Source: a virus
Virus record (IMG/VR): IMGVR_UViG_3300049732_000048
Location: 1-20,831 of that record
Strand: one strand, 5' to 3'
Length of the DNA stretch: 20,831 nucleotides
Under the pieces are notes generated by a model. It was not told where the DNA came from. It worked only from the letters and a program-made list of their open reading frames with translations, and searched no databases. How positions within the stretch are numbered: the stretch's first letter is position 1; every line of letters starts with the position of its first letter. A program made the translations under genes and the position numbers. Of the stretch, positions 1 to 6,263 are shown in pieces.

Positions 1-369
1 CCGCCCGATCAGTGGGCATCGCGGGCGATCTCGCTGTTTGATGCGCTCTCGGGCGATCGCATCATTGCAGAGACGAATAATGGCGGCGATCTGGTCGAGT
101 CGGTACTACGCACCATAAGGCGCTCGATCAGCTACGAAAAGATCACGGCATCGCGCGGCAAGGTGGTGCGGGCCGAGCCGGTGGCGGCGCTGTACGAACA
201 GGGCCGCGTGCATCACGTCGGCGCGTTCCCCGAACTCGAGGACGAGATGGTGAACTTCGTTCCGGGGCAGCTTGCGAAGTCGCCGAACCGCGCGGACGCG
301 CTGGTGTGGGCGCTCAGTTGGTTATTACTGCGACCTCGCAGTCAAGGCCGAGCACTGTGGGTAGGATGA
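1..369 (+). CDS. terL: Terminase large subunit, C-terminal nuclease part (5' partial)
   Basis: This is the last 122 codons of the large terminase, the packaging motor that cuts and pumps phage DNA into the prohead; the frame is already open at the first base of the window. The visible part matches the C-terminal RNase H-like nuclease domain of phage terminases: an AETNNGGD stretch near codon 30, then YEQGRVHHVG, then an acidic LEDEM segment, then a closing SPNRADALVWAL motif. These are family hallmarks that I recognise by eye. The ATPase half would lie upstream, outside the window. The normal family ending is followed by a dozen odd residues (RPRSQGRALWVG). A second copy of the DALVWAL ending lies about 100 bp downstream in another frame, so the 3' end appears rearranged. 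The next tiny frame starts at the stop with an ATGA overlap. Confidence 0.88.
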   Translation, partial: PPDQWASRAISLFDALSGDRIIAETNNGGDLVESVLRTIRRSISYEKITASRGKVVRAEPVAALYEQGRVHHVGAFPELEDEMVNFVPGQLAKSPNRADALVWALSWLLLRPRSQGRALWVG

Positions 370-440
370 GGGCCGGATACCGGAGCGGAAATGACGACGC
401 GCTGGTATGGGCGCTGACGTGGTTAATGCTGCTTCAATGA
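366..440 (+). pseudogene. Duplicated, out-of-frame copy of the terminase 3' end
   Basis: Bases 396-432 match bases 295-331 inside the terminase at 31 of 37 positions, offset by 101 bp, so the copy lies in a different frame. Translated, this copy reads DDALVWALTWLMLLQ and then stops at 438-440, against RADALVWALSWLLL in the intact gene. It looks like the proper C-terminus of a related terminase left behind by recombination or by tandem duplication. An ATG at 366 opens a 24-codon frame across it, overlapping the terminase stop. I doubt that it is a functional gene. Confidence 0.55.
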
Positions 441-490
441 GGCCGCGCGGTATCCGACTTGAACAACAGTCTATCAGCCGCCGGAAGCGA

Positions 491-598
491 ATGGCGGCAA
501 TGCGCCCGACCGAGCGGATCGCGGCGCTGATCCTGCTGGCGACGTTGATGCTGTTGTTTCTGGCGTATGGGTTCGATCCGCGGGACTGGTGGAGATGA
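491..598 (+). CDS. Small single-pass membrane protein, unknown function
   Basis: This encodes 35 residues: a short basic N-terminus (MAAMRPTER), one hydrophobic helix at about residues 10-28 (rich in L, I, A and M), and a short polar tail ending DPRDWWR. The positive-inside rule suggests the N-terminus is cytoplasmic. I chose the ATG at 491 because a GGAA sits about five bases upstream and because the frame further upstream (from 407) overlaps the terminase remnant and has no protein-like character. Tiny membrane proteins of this type are common between phage packaging genes, but I do not recognise the family and assign no function. Confidence 0.45.
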   Translation: MAAMRPTERIAALILLATLMLLFLAYGFDPRDWWR

Positions 599-617
599 CG
601 CCTCTCGGGTGACGAAG

Positions 618-947
618 ATGGACAAAGTGTACTCGGTGTCGATACGAACGTTCACTTTCATCCAGAAATACTTTCCGGAAGGTGTTCCATATGAGAGTCT
701 GAGTCACGATGCCGCCAGGTGTGCTCTGGAGATCGAGTTCAACGCTGTTGCGGCGTCTGCTGCCCTGCGTTGTGCCGAGATTGCAAACGGATTGGTTGTG
801 ACTCACGCGGAAGCATATCAGAGGGCAGAGTTGGCCGAAGACAAAGATGCCGCAACGTTTATCGCCGGGTTGAGGGATGGCGCGGCGGGATGTAGGGACC
901 AGATCCGCCGTGAATTCGATCTGGACAATTCAGACGGTGATGCCTGA
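618..947 (+). CDS. Hypothetical protein, 109 aa
   Basis: The start at 618 is preferred because GGTGA lies about six bases upstream. The product is a mostly helical, Ala- and Glu-rich soluble protein with three Cys residues (in RCALE, LRCAEI and GCRDQ) that do not form a recognisable zinc motif. The C-terminus is acidic (DLDNSDGDA). Its codon use is less GC-biased than that of the neighbours, which fits an accessory gene. It overlaps the start of the next gene by eight bases, suggesting coupled translation. I do not recognise the family, and no function can be assigned. Confidence 0.55.
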   Translation: MDKVYSVSIRTFTFIQKYFPEGVPYESLSHDAARCALEIEFNAVAASAALRCAEIANGLVVTHAEAYQRAELAEDKDAATFIAGLRDGAAGCRDQIRREFDLDNSDGDA

Positions 948-1122
948 CAAGGAACTCCGCATCTCGATATCGCCGATCCCGCTGAGCGAGGACTCCGAAC
1001 TGGAGATGGCGTTCGAGGGCCGCGAGATCGGCAGCGTCACTTTGCAGCCGGGGGATCTCGCGGAGTTTGTCGAAGGACTGCGGAACGGGTTCCGCGTGGT
1101 GTTTACGTCGCGGTCGCTGTGA
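940..1122 (+). CDS. Hypothetical protein, 60 aa
   Basis: The ATG at 940 lies inside the end of the preceding gene (ATGCCTGA overlap), and its own stop overlaps the GTG of the methyltransferase gene (GTGA). This position argues for a coupled, real gene. The product starts MPDKELRISISPIPL, contains an acidic EDSELEMAFEGRE segment and ends with a predicted beta strand (FRVVFTSRSL). There is no signal peptide, membrane helix or metal motif. A longer frame upstream to 877 would run inside the previous gene and is not preferred. Function is unknown. Confidence 0.5.
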   Translation: MPDKELRISISPIPLSEDSELEMAFEGREIGSVTLQPGDLAEFVEGLRNGFRVVFTSRSL

Positions 1123-2297
1123 ACTACTACAACGAGCATGACCCGCACAAAGCGGCATGGCTCAGGGAACTGATCAGACGCAACGCCGTAGCTCCCGGCA
1201 TCGTAGATGAGCGGTCAATCACCGATGTTCAGCCCGCCGATCTCGACGGATACGTCCAGTGCCATTTCTTCGCCGGAATCGGCGTCTGGTCTTACGCTCT
1301 TCGACTTGCCGGATGGCCCGACGACAGGCCCGTCTGGACAGGCTCCTGTCCCTGTCAGCCGTTCTCGGCGGCGGGCAAGCGGCTCGGCACGTCGGACGAA
1401 CGCCATCTGTGGCCTGCTTGGTTTCGCCTCATCGAAGCATGCCGGCCTGAGCGAGTCTTTGGCGAGCAGGTTGCGTCCGCTGACGGACTCGCTTGGCTCG
1501 ACGATGTTCGATCTGACCTGGACTCGGCGGGTTACGCCTGCGGGGCTGTCGATCTGTGCTCTGCGGGGTTTGGCGCGCCGCATCTCAGGCAGCGGCTTTA
1601 CTTCGTGGGTGACGCCGCAGAAGAAGGACTACCGGTGCGGTCAGGCGGAGCGGTATCTCGCGGGAGAGCACGCGGTGTCGGTGAACGATCAGGTGATGCT
1701 CGCGGCATGGGGGACGCCGAAAGCGACGGACGGCGCGGGCGGGCGAACGGCGCAGACGGAGGGCGGCGGGAATATCCACCTGGACGTTCAGGCGAGACTG
1801 GCGGGATGGACCACTCCAACCGGAACGGAGCGGAGCGGGCAGGGAGAACGGAACAAGTCGTTCTCGCTGGATGCGACTCTGGCGGGATGGCCGACGCCGG
1901 CGGCGAACGAATACGAGCAGACGGATATGGACGCGCTGATGGAGCGGCGAGCGCGTTTGCAGACGGCGCACGGCAACGGGAACGGGTTTGGGATGACGTT
2001 GGGGAACATGGCGCACCTGGCCCAACTAGCGGATTCTGGCGGGATGCCGGTTGGGTTCTTACTAGGCCCGAGCGGGTGGGAGACGGTCCCGGCATCCGGC
2101 CAGTTAGACCCTGCTCATTCGAGATGGCTGATGGGTCTTCCGGAGATTTTCGATCAGTGCGCGATAGCGGCTTCCCGCTCAGGCAAAAAGAGCCGGCGAG
2201 AATCCTCAGACTCCGAGGATACGGCGATGCAATCTGCGCGCCGGTCGCCGCGGCGTTCATCGGCGCGTACATGCAAGTGAGAGGTGAGTCATGCTGA
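1119..2297 (+). CDS. C5 cytosine-specific DNA methyltransferase
   Basis: This enzyme transfers a methyl group from S-adenosylmethionine to C5 of cytosine in DNA. In phages such enzymes usually protect the genome from host restriction. The canonical motifs are in order: motif I FFAGIG (residues 50-55), motif IV GSCPCQPFS with catalytic Cys79, motif VI as EQV (116-118, where many enzymes have ENV), motif VIII RQR (157-159), and motif X as GDAI (369-372, where GNAI is usual). Between VIII and X is a long Gly- and Arg-rich variable segment in the position of the target recognition domain, with recurring GDA or ADA motifs. The 392-residue length is normal for the family. The GTG start overlaps the preceding stop. 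No restriction enzyme gene is seen beside it. The whole central part also has a second open frame (see 1207-2280). Confidence 0.88.
   Translation: MNYYNEHDPHKAAWLRELIRRNAVAPGIVDERSITDVQPADLDGYVQCHFFAGIGVWSYALRLAGWPDDRPVWTGSCPCQPFSAAGKRLGTSDERHLWPAWFRLIEACRPERVFGEQVASADGLAWLDDVRSDLDSAGYACGAVDLCSAGFGAPHLRQRLYFVGDAAEEGLPVRSGGAVSRGRARGVGERSGDARGMGDAESDGRRGRANGADGGRREYPPGRSGETGGMDHSNRNGAERAGRTEQVVLAGCDSGGMADAGGERIRADGYGRADGAASAFADGARQRERVWDDVGEHGAPGPTSGFWRDAGWVLTRPERVGDGPGIRPVRPCSFEMADGSSGDFRSVRDSGFPLRQKEPARILRLRGYGDAICAPVAAAFIGAYMQVRGESC
1207..2280 (+). CDS. Long overlapping ORF (+1 frame) with W-x-T-P repeats inside the methyltransferase gene
   Basis: A 357-codon ATG-initiated frame lies wholly within the methyltransferase gene, shifted by +1. 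Its product is not random-looking. It has a Ser/Pro-rich start (SSPESASG), a segment SLASRLRPLTDSLGSTMF, then SICALRGLARRISGSGF, then four W-x-T-P units (Trp codons at 1606, 1708, 1807 and 1888), a GNGNGFGMTLGN motif, and LDPAHSRWLMGLPE near the end. From memory, proteins with this same order of motifs are often annotated in phage genomes, so the frame may be a conserved dual-coding gene. The W-x-T-P units coincide with the GDA/ADA units of the other frame. No clear ribosome binding site precedes 1207. GC-rich coding DNA often leaves shadow frames open, so translation is unproven. Confidence 0.4.
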   Translation: MSGQSPMFSPPISTDTSSAISSPESASGLTLFDLPDGPTTGPSGQAPVPVSRSRRRASGSARRTNAICGLLGFASSKHAGLSESLASRLRPLTDSLGSTMFDLTWTRRVTPAGLSICALRGLARRISGSGFTSWVTPQKKDYRCGQAERYLAGEHAVSVNDQVMLAAWGTPKATDGAGGRTAQTEGGGNIHLDVQARLAGWTTPTGTERSGQGERNKSFSLDATLAGWPTPAANEYEQTDMDALMERRARLQTAHGNGNGFGMTLGNMAHLAQLADSGGMPVGFLLGPSGWETVPASGQLDPAHSRWLMGLPEIFDQCAIAASRSGKKSRRESSDSEDTAMQSARRSPRRSSARTCK

Positions 2298-2431
2298 TTA
2301 ACGTTCGATCGATCCTCGTTCTGGTCGCCGTCGCGTGCTTCGGCGCCGCCGCGGCGGGCGTCCCGTCTCGAGTAAATCTGCTGGCGCTCGGGCTCGCGGT
2401 CTGGGCGCTTTCCACGATCATTACGGTGTGA
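2291..2431 (+). CDS. Small hydrophobic membrane protein, 46 aa
   Basis: The ATG at 2291 is preceded by a good ribosome binding site (GAGGTGAG at 2281-2288) and overlaps the methyltransferase stop. The product has two hydrophobic segments (about residues 8-22 and 29-45) joined by a short GVPSRVNL turn, giving a probable two-pass helical hairpin. Small proteins with this SRVNLLALGL turn are, from memory, recurrent in phages and bacteria, but no function is known to me. It ends just before the non-coding spacer upstream of the portal gene. Confidence 0.6.
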   Translation: MLINVRSILVLVAVACFGAAAAGVPSRVNLLALGLAVWALSTIITV

Positions 2432-2546
2432 TTCCGCCGTTGCACAAACGAAGGTTTACGCAACACTGATTTCCGCCGCCTGACGCCGTTTGTTTGCAAC
2501 GCCGCAAACCGCCCGCTAACCGACACGTTTTTGAAACACCAGCAAA
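2432..2546 (+). other. Intergenic spacer upstream of the portal gene
   Basis: This is one of only two appreciable gaps in the window and is less GC-rich than the genes around it. It holds a small perfect hairpin (GTTTGC at 2492-2497, six-base loop, GCAAAC at 2504-2509) and a repeated TTCCGCCG (about 2433 and 2471). I see no convincing -35/-10 pair. A promoter for the head genes here is possible but not supported. Confidence 0.3.
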
Positions 2547-3803
2547 GTGCCTACCGCAGTGCTCGATAAATTCCTGAACCGTCTCGGACTCCAGCGTAAG
2601 GCGAACGGCGATTCGCCGCCGATCATCCATGACGGCGGCTCCAACGAGCCGTCGGTGCGTGTGTACGGCTCGTGGGCATCGGGGATGCCGCTGGCATCGT
2701 GGACGCCGCACAGCTTCCCGCAAGCCGCCCGCGAGGGCTACATGCGGAACTCGGACGTGTATGCGTGCGTGTCGCTGATCGCATCCGCGGGCAAGCAGGT
2801 GAAATGGGATGCCGAGGGCCGGAACGCGGCATCGGCGGCGCTGCTCGCTCAGGTCGGCGGGCCGACGTTCATCGAGCAGTGGCTCTCCTACATCCTGCTC
2901 TCGGGTAACGCCTATATCGAGATCATCCGCGCCGGCCGCACGATCACGATGTTGTACCTGGACAACCCCGCGCTGGTGAGCGCCGAGATCAACCGGGACG
3001 CGATGCACGCCGATGAGGCGGTGAACTACTGGGTCGTCAAGAACGGCTACGGGTTCCAGCGGCGGCTCGATCCGTACCGCAAGGGGACGCAGGACATCGT
3101 CCAGTCGAAGCTCTTCAACCCGCTCGATCCGGTGTACGGCATGGCTCCGCTCGCCGCGGCCATGATGCGCGTCGATATGCAGAACGAGGGGCAGACGCTG
3201 ATGAAGCGCGTCCTGCAACGCGGGTATGCGCCGGGGTGGATCGAGGCCCGCGAGAACTCCGAATGGACCGACGAGCACGTCGCGCAGCTGCAACAGCGGG
3301 TTCGGCAGTCGAAGTACCACGGCGAGGAGTTGTTCCTCGAAAACGCCGAGTGGCATCCGATGGGGTTCGCGCCCGCCGATAGCGGTCTGGCCGATCAGCA
3401 GATGCTGACCAAGCGCGACATCGCGAGCGTGTTTCATGTGGATCCGGCTTTGATTGGCGACACCACGGCGCGGACGTATGCGACGTACCGCGAATCGCGC
3501 CGGGGGCTGTACATGGAAGCGGTGATCCCGCTCCTGACGCAGTTCCGCGAGGACTGGAACAAGACGATCGGCGCGGAGATCGGGTCGGAATTGCTGTTTG
3601 ACCGCGACTCGTTCGACGCGATCAGCGCGGCGCGGGAGGAAGCGACCGACCGGGCGACGAAGCTCTGGACATCGGGGCTCATCACGCGGAACGAAGCGCG
3701 GAGCGATCTCGAATACGCGCCGCCGAAGCCGGGGGATGAGTTCTTTGGTCCCGCGAATCTTGTGCCGATGGATGCGGAGGCGTCGGGAGGCGAGGACGAG
3801 TGA
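2547..3803 (+). CDS. Phage portal protein (HK97 family)
   Basis: The portal forms the dodecameric ring at one capsid vertex through which DNA enters and leaves and onto which the neck is built. The 418-residue product has the HK97-family pattern: an N-terminal SDVYACVSLIA segment, a LLSGNAYIEIIR strand pair, a P-domain, then RDIASVFHVDPALIGD followed by TYATYRESRRGLY, and a C-terminal helix carrying LITRNEARSDLEYAP. The length is typical for the family. The start is a GTG at 2547 after the spacer; no strong ribosome binding site is visible, so the exact start is less certain. The following gene overlaps its stop (GTGA). Function is clear from the conserved ALIGD and RNEAR motifs and from the position after the terminase. 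Confidence 0.93.
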   Translation: MPTAVLDKFLNRLGLQRKANGDSPPIIHDGGSNEPSVRVYGSWASGMPLASWTPHSFPQAAREGYMRNSDVYACVSLIASAGKQVKWDAEGRNAASAALLAQVGGPTFIEQWLSYILLSGNAYIEIIRAGRTITMLYLDNPALVSAEINRDAMHADEAVNYWVVKNGYGFQRRLDPYRKGTQDIVQSKLFNPLDPVYGMAPLAAAMMRVDMQNEGQTLMKRVLQRGYAPGWIEARENSEWTDEHVAQLQQRVRQSKYHGEELFLENAEWHPMGFAPADSGLADQQMLTKRDIASVFHVDPALIGDTTARTYATYRESRRGLYMEAVIPLLTQFREDWNKTIGAEIGSELLFDRDSFDAISAAREEATDRATKLWTSGLITRNEARSDLEYAPPKPGDEFFGPANLVPMDAEASGGEDE

Positions 3804-4465
3804 CGTTACAGGAACTGTTGGAGTTGTTGCGGGCGTTTATCGAGCGCCTGTGGTGGTGGCGGCAACCTGATGTGCGCTTACTGCCGATGGCATCGGAAGA
3901 TTGGAAACGCCGGGTCTTGTTGTGCTTGGAACGATACCCGACGATGTGGGCGCCGGGATTCAAAGAACACGTTATCAGGTTATTCAGCGGCGATCAGGCA
4001 TATATACGGAAGTGGCGAAAGAAGCGCTGGGAATACTACGCATGGGTGGGCGTGATCGATCGGAAGGGAAAGAAGCACGAACCGCATCCGTACTGGAGGA
4101 ACACGGCGTGGCTGTTTGGAATGCTCGGAGCGAAGGCGTGCGAACTCCGGTTAGGTTCCTGCACGCATACGCCGAGCCAGTTGCATCACATTCCCGAATG
4201 GTACGAGGTGACGCTCGGAGTCGAGATCCTGTATCCGGAAGGGATACAGCGCGTGTGTTGGGAGTGCCATCATCAGGTGCAGCCGGAGAAGGAACGGAAC
4301 ACACAGATTTACGTCATGATCGAGCGTTCCGTGGCACAGGAACGCCGAATCGCGGAAATGGACCAGAGGATCGACAGGGTGGAGTGCTTCGCGAAGCGCA
4401 TGGATCAAAGGAAAGATGCCGCTTTGAATGGCTACGAAGCGAAAGAACCGCGCAGTGATAGGTAA
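3800..4465 (+). CDS. HNH-like accessory protein, 221 aa
   Basis: The GTG start overlaps the portal stop. The N-terminal half is basic and aromatic (KWRKKRWEYYAW). Residues 114-158 carry Cys114, Cys121, the pair His129-His130, Cys153, Cys156 and His157-His158 (CWECHH). This resembles an HNH nuclease zinc-knuckle fold, with HHI as the first strand and CxxCHH as the closing helix. The first Cys pair is spaced by six residues rather than two, so it may be degenerate or a different zinc fold. The C-terminus is a charged helix (EMDQRIDRVECF). GC is clearly lower than in the flanking structural genes, suggesting a late-acquired accessory gene. HNH proteins often sit near terminase genes and help packaging, but they also occur as homing endonucleases; neither role is shown here. 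Confidence 0.55.
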   Translation: MTLQELLELLRAFIERLWWWRQPDVRLLPMASEDWKRRVLLCLERYPTMWAPGFKEHVIRLFSGDQAYIRKWRKKRWEYYAWVGVIDRKGKKHEPHPYWRNTAWLFGMLGAKACELRLGSCTHTPSQLHHIPEWYEVTLGVEILYPEGIQRVCWECHHQVQPEKERNTQIYVMIERSVAQERRIAEMDQRIDRVECFAKRMDQRKDAALNGYEAKEPRSDR

Positions 4466-4471
4466 TCCCAC

Positions 4472-4813
4472 ATGGAACAGGATGTCTCTGTTCTCCTCGA
4501 AAAGCTGGACGAACTGACCCGCGACCGCAACGCGGCCCGCGCCAGAGCGACCAAAGCGATCAACGAACGCGATGCCGCCGTCCGCGACCGTGAGCACATC
4601 GCCGAAGCAGCAAAGCAACTGGTCGCCCGCGTGCATTTCGACGACGGGCGCTGCAAGGCGTGCAGCAAGGGCATCTACTGGATCAAGCACCGCGCGGGTC
4701 CGGTCACCGCGTACGACGCAGACGGCGTGATGCATGTGAGCCGGTGCAGCGGATCAAGGCAATTCTCGCGCGGGCCGAAGCAGCAGCAGATGCTCTACGA
4801 GGGGACGACGTGA
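4472..4813 (+). CDS. Small coiled-coil protein with C-terminal zinc-binding motif
   Basis: The 113-residue product begins with a charged helical segment (about residues 5-50, rich in Glu, Arg, Asp and Ala, likely coiled coil). A compact Cys/His module follows: Cys61-x2-Cys64, an IYWIK strand, a YDADGVMH turn and His88-x3-Cys92. The CxxC, IxWI and H-x3-C order is one I recognise from small phage zinc-ribbon proteins of unknown function. It probably binds one zinc and may bind nucleic acid or protein, but that is inference. The next gene's GTG overlaps its stop (GTGA). Confidence 0.6.
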   Translation: MEQDVSVLLEKLDELTRDRNAARARATKAINERDAAVRDREHIAEAAKQLVARVHFDDGRCKACSKGIYWIKHRAGPVTAYDADGVMHVSRCSGSRQFSRGPKQQQMLYEGTT

Positions 4814-5031
4814 CCGGGCCGCACGCAGCGACGATGAGGGCGAGGGTGACGCCCGACCGCGAGCAGTTGTACCAGCCGCTGGTCGCCGACGTCGAGGAAC
4901 GGCGGCGCTTGTGGCGATCGCTGATCCAGCGTGAAGTGCTGCGACTCGCGCTCCGCGGCGACCGGGTGCGCCCGGAACTGCTCCGGTGGGCGGAAGCGGG
5001 GATGAGCAATGAAGAGCGGCAAAGTCATTGA
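4810..5031 (+). CDS. Hypothetical protein, 73 aa
   Basis: The start is placed at the GTG at 4810, which overlaps the upstream stop and has a GAGGGG five bases before it. The longer upstream frame runs inside the preceding gene. The product is a small basic, helical protein (RRRLWRSLIQREVLRLALRG) with no metal motif or membrane segment. Its 3' end overlaps the start of the next gene by 23 bases. Function is unknown. Confidence 0.5.
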   Translation: MTGPHAATMRARVTPDREQLYQPLVADVEERRRLWRSLIQREVLRLALRGDRVRPELLRWAEAGMSNEERQSH

Positions 5032-5383
5032 GCCGGTGAAGTATCCGTTCACGCGGGACGAGATCCGGCAACTGGGCGCCGATCTGGCTCGCGCCACATG
5101 GGCCGCGATCGAGATCGAGGCGCAAAAGAAAATCGCGATGGCGGATTTTGCCTCAGACAAGAAGGCGATCGATGCCAGACGCGCCGAACTGGCGCTCAAG
5201 ATCGAGCGCGGATTCGAGATGCGCGAGATGGAGTGCCTCGTTTACTGGTCGATGCCGAAGCCGGGGTTCAAGACGCTCGTGCGGGCCGACACGGGCGAAT
5301 GCGTGCGGGAAGCGGCGATGACGCCGGATGAGATGCAGCGGCTGCTCGACTTCGGCGCCGAGGAGAGTGGAACGCCCCAATGA
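5009..5383 (+). CDS. Conserved phage protein of unknown function, 124 aa
   Basis: The product has a central helical, probably coiled-coil segment (about residues 15-70, with SDKKAIDARRAEL). A C-terminal part follows with the order ECLVYWSMPKPG, then VRADTGECV, then MTPDEMQ. That layout, a helix followed by strand-P-strand, DTGE and M-T-x-[DE]-E-x-Q, is one I recall in small phage proteins of unknown role. It lies between the portal and the head morphogenesis gene. Its stop overlaps the next ATG (ATGA), indicating coupled translation. I assign no function. Confidence 0.6.
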   Translation: MKSGKVIEPVKYPFTRDEIRQLGADLARATWAAIEIEAQKKIAMADFASDKKAIDARRAELALKIERGFEMREMECLVYWSMPKPGFKTLVRADTGECVREAAMTPDEMQRLLDFGAEESGTPQ

Positions 5384-6246
5384 CATCCCCTGTACCAGTC
5401 CCCGCGGTCCGGTGCCACGCGCTCGACGGCGCAAAGGCCGGCGCAAAGGCCGACGCGCCGCGCAACGCACGCCGCATCTGGCAGGAGATGAATGCCTTTG
5501 TCGAGGGGCATGCTCCGCGATGGACCGGACGCGCGGCGGCGATCCTGAACGGCGAGGGCAAGCGGGCGTCTGAGGCATACGAAAGCGGCGGGGAGAGCGC
5601 TGCGATCGCATCGGTCGATGATCAGGAGTGGCTGCGCTATCTGCGGTCGCTCTGGATCGCGACCGTTCCGGCGGCGGGTGGTATTGTCATTCCCTACCTG
5701 CCGCCGGTCAAGTCTCTCTCTCTGCGGACGAAGATCACGCCCGAGGAAGGGCTGATCGCCGCCGCGATGGAGTGGCTCCGGATGAACGGATTGCGCGGGG
5801 CAACGCAGATCGCCAATACGTCGAGGCGCGAGATCGCCGATCACATTGACGAAGGTGTCGCGAAGAACGAATCCTCGCACCAGATCGCGATGCGGATACT
5901 CACGTCGGTGCGATCGCGAAGACCCGCGCGGTCGGAGGTGATCGGGCATACCGAAGTCCACGCGGCGTCGAACTACGGCTCGCTATCCGCCGCGCAGCAG
6001 ACGCGGGCGCAGATGGCGAAGTTCTGGGTGCATATGGCGGACAACCGGGTGCGGGACTCGCACCGGGCCGCCGGCGGGCAGCGTCGGACGCTGGACGATG
6101 CGTTCCTGGTGAGCGGTGAGCGGCTGATGTTCCCCGGCGACGTGTCGATGGGCGCCTCCCCTGGCACGGTTGTGCGGTGCCGGTGCCATATCGCCTATGG
6201 CTCGGCTGAACGGATGGCGCCGCGGCGTCCGCGGCGCGTGGCGTGA
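5380..6246 (+). CDS. Head morphogenesis / minor capsid protein (Mu F-like)
   Basis: This 288-residue minor head protein associates with the portal during prohead assembly and is thought to be ejected or to aid DNA delivery in related phages. The C-terminal domain is the Mu gpF / SPP1 gp7 type: TEVHAASNYGS from residue 191, FWVHMADNRVRDSHRAA, a MFPGDVSMGA turn, and a final VRCRCHIAY at 265-273. The paired CRC and the preceding H and D residues are the usual conserved set. The N-terminal part has an Ala/Lys-rich stretch with a direct duplication (AKAGAKA). A separate helical region around 30-110 is less typical. It lies between portal and protease, as expected. The product ends in a basic RRPRRVA tail. 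Confidence 0.85.
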   Translation: MTSPVPVPAVRCHALDGAKAGAKADAPRNARRIWQEMNAFVEGHAPRWTGRAAAILNGEGKRASEAYESGGESAAIASVDDQEWLRYLRSLWIATVPAAGGIVIPYLPPVKSLSLRTKITPEEGLIAAAMEWLRMNGLRGATQIANTSRREIADHIDEGVAKNESSHQIAMRILTSVRSRRPARSEVIGHTEVHAASNYGSLSAAQQTRAQMAKFWVHMADNRVRDSHRAAGGQRRTLDDAFLVSGERLMFPGDVSMGASPGTVVRCRCHIAYGSAERMAPRRPRRVA

Positions 6247-6250
6247 CGAG

Positions 6251-6256
6251 GGAGGG
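6251..6256 (+). promoter_or_regulatory. Ribosome binding site deciding the protease start
   Basis: GGAGGG lies seven bases before the ATG at 6264. It favours this start over the in-frame GTG at 6243, which overlaps the preceding stop. Confidence 0.65.
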
Positions 6257-6263
6257 AGCGGCA

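Noticed and set aside
407-490. N-terminal extension of the small membrane protein starting at 491
   Set aside because: The extension runs through the terminase remnant and reads as unstructured. The ATG at 491 has a nearby purine-rich site.
2432-2546. Promoter or packaging site in the spacer before the portal gene
   Set aside because: Only one six-base-pair hairpin and a short duplicated octamer are visible; no standard promoter pair or known cos/pac signature.
3901-4458. A 185-codon frame in another plus-strand phase inside the HNH-like gene
   Set aside because: The HNH-like frame has coherent motifs and a start coupled to the portal stop. The other frame is Arg/Gly-rich with no recognisable pattern.
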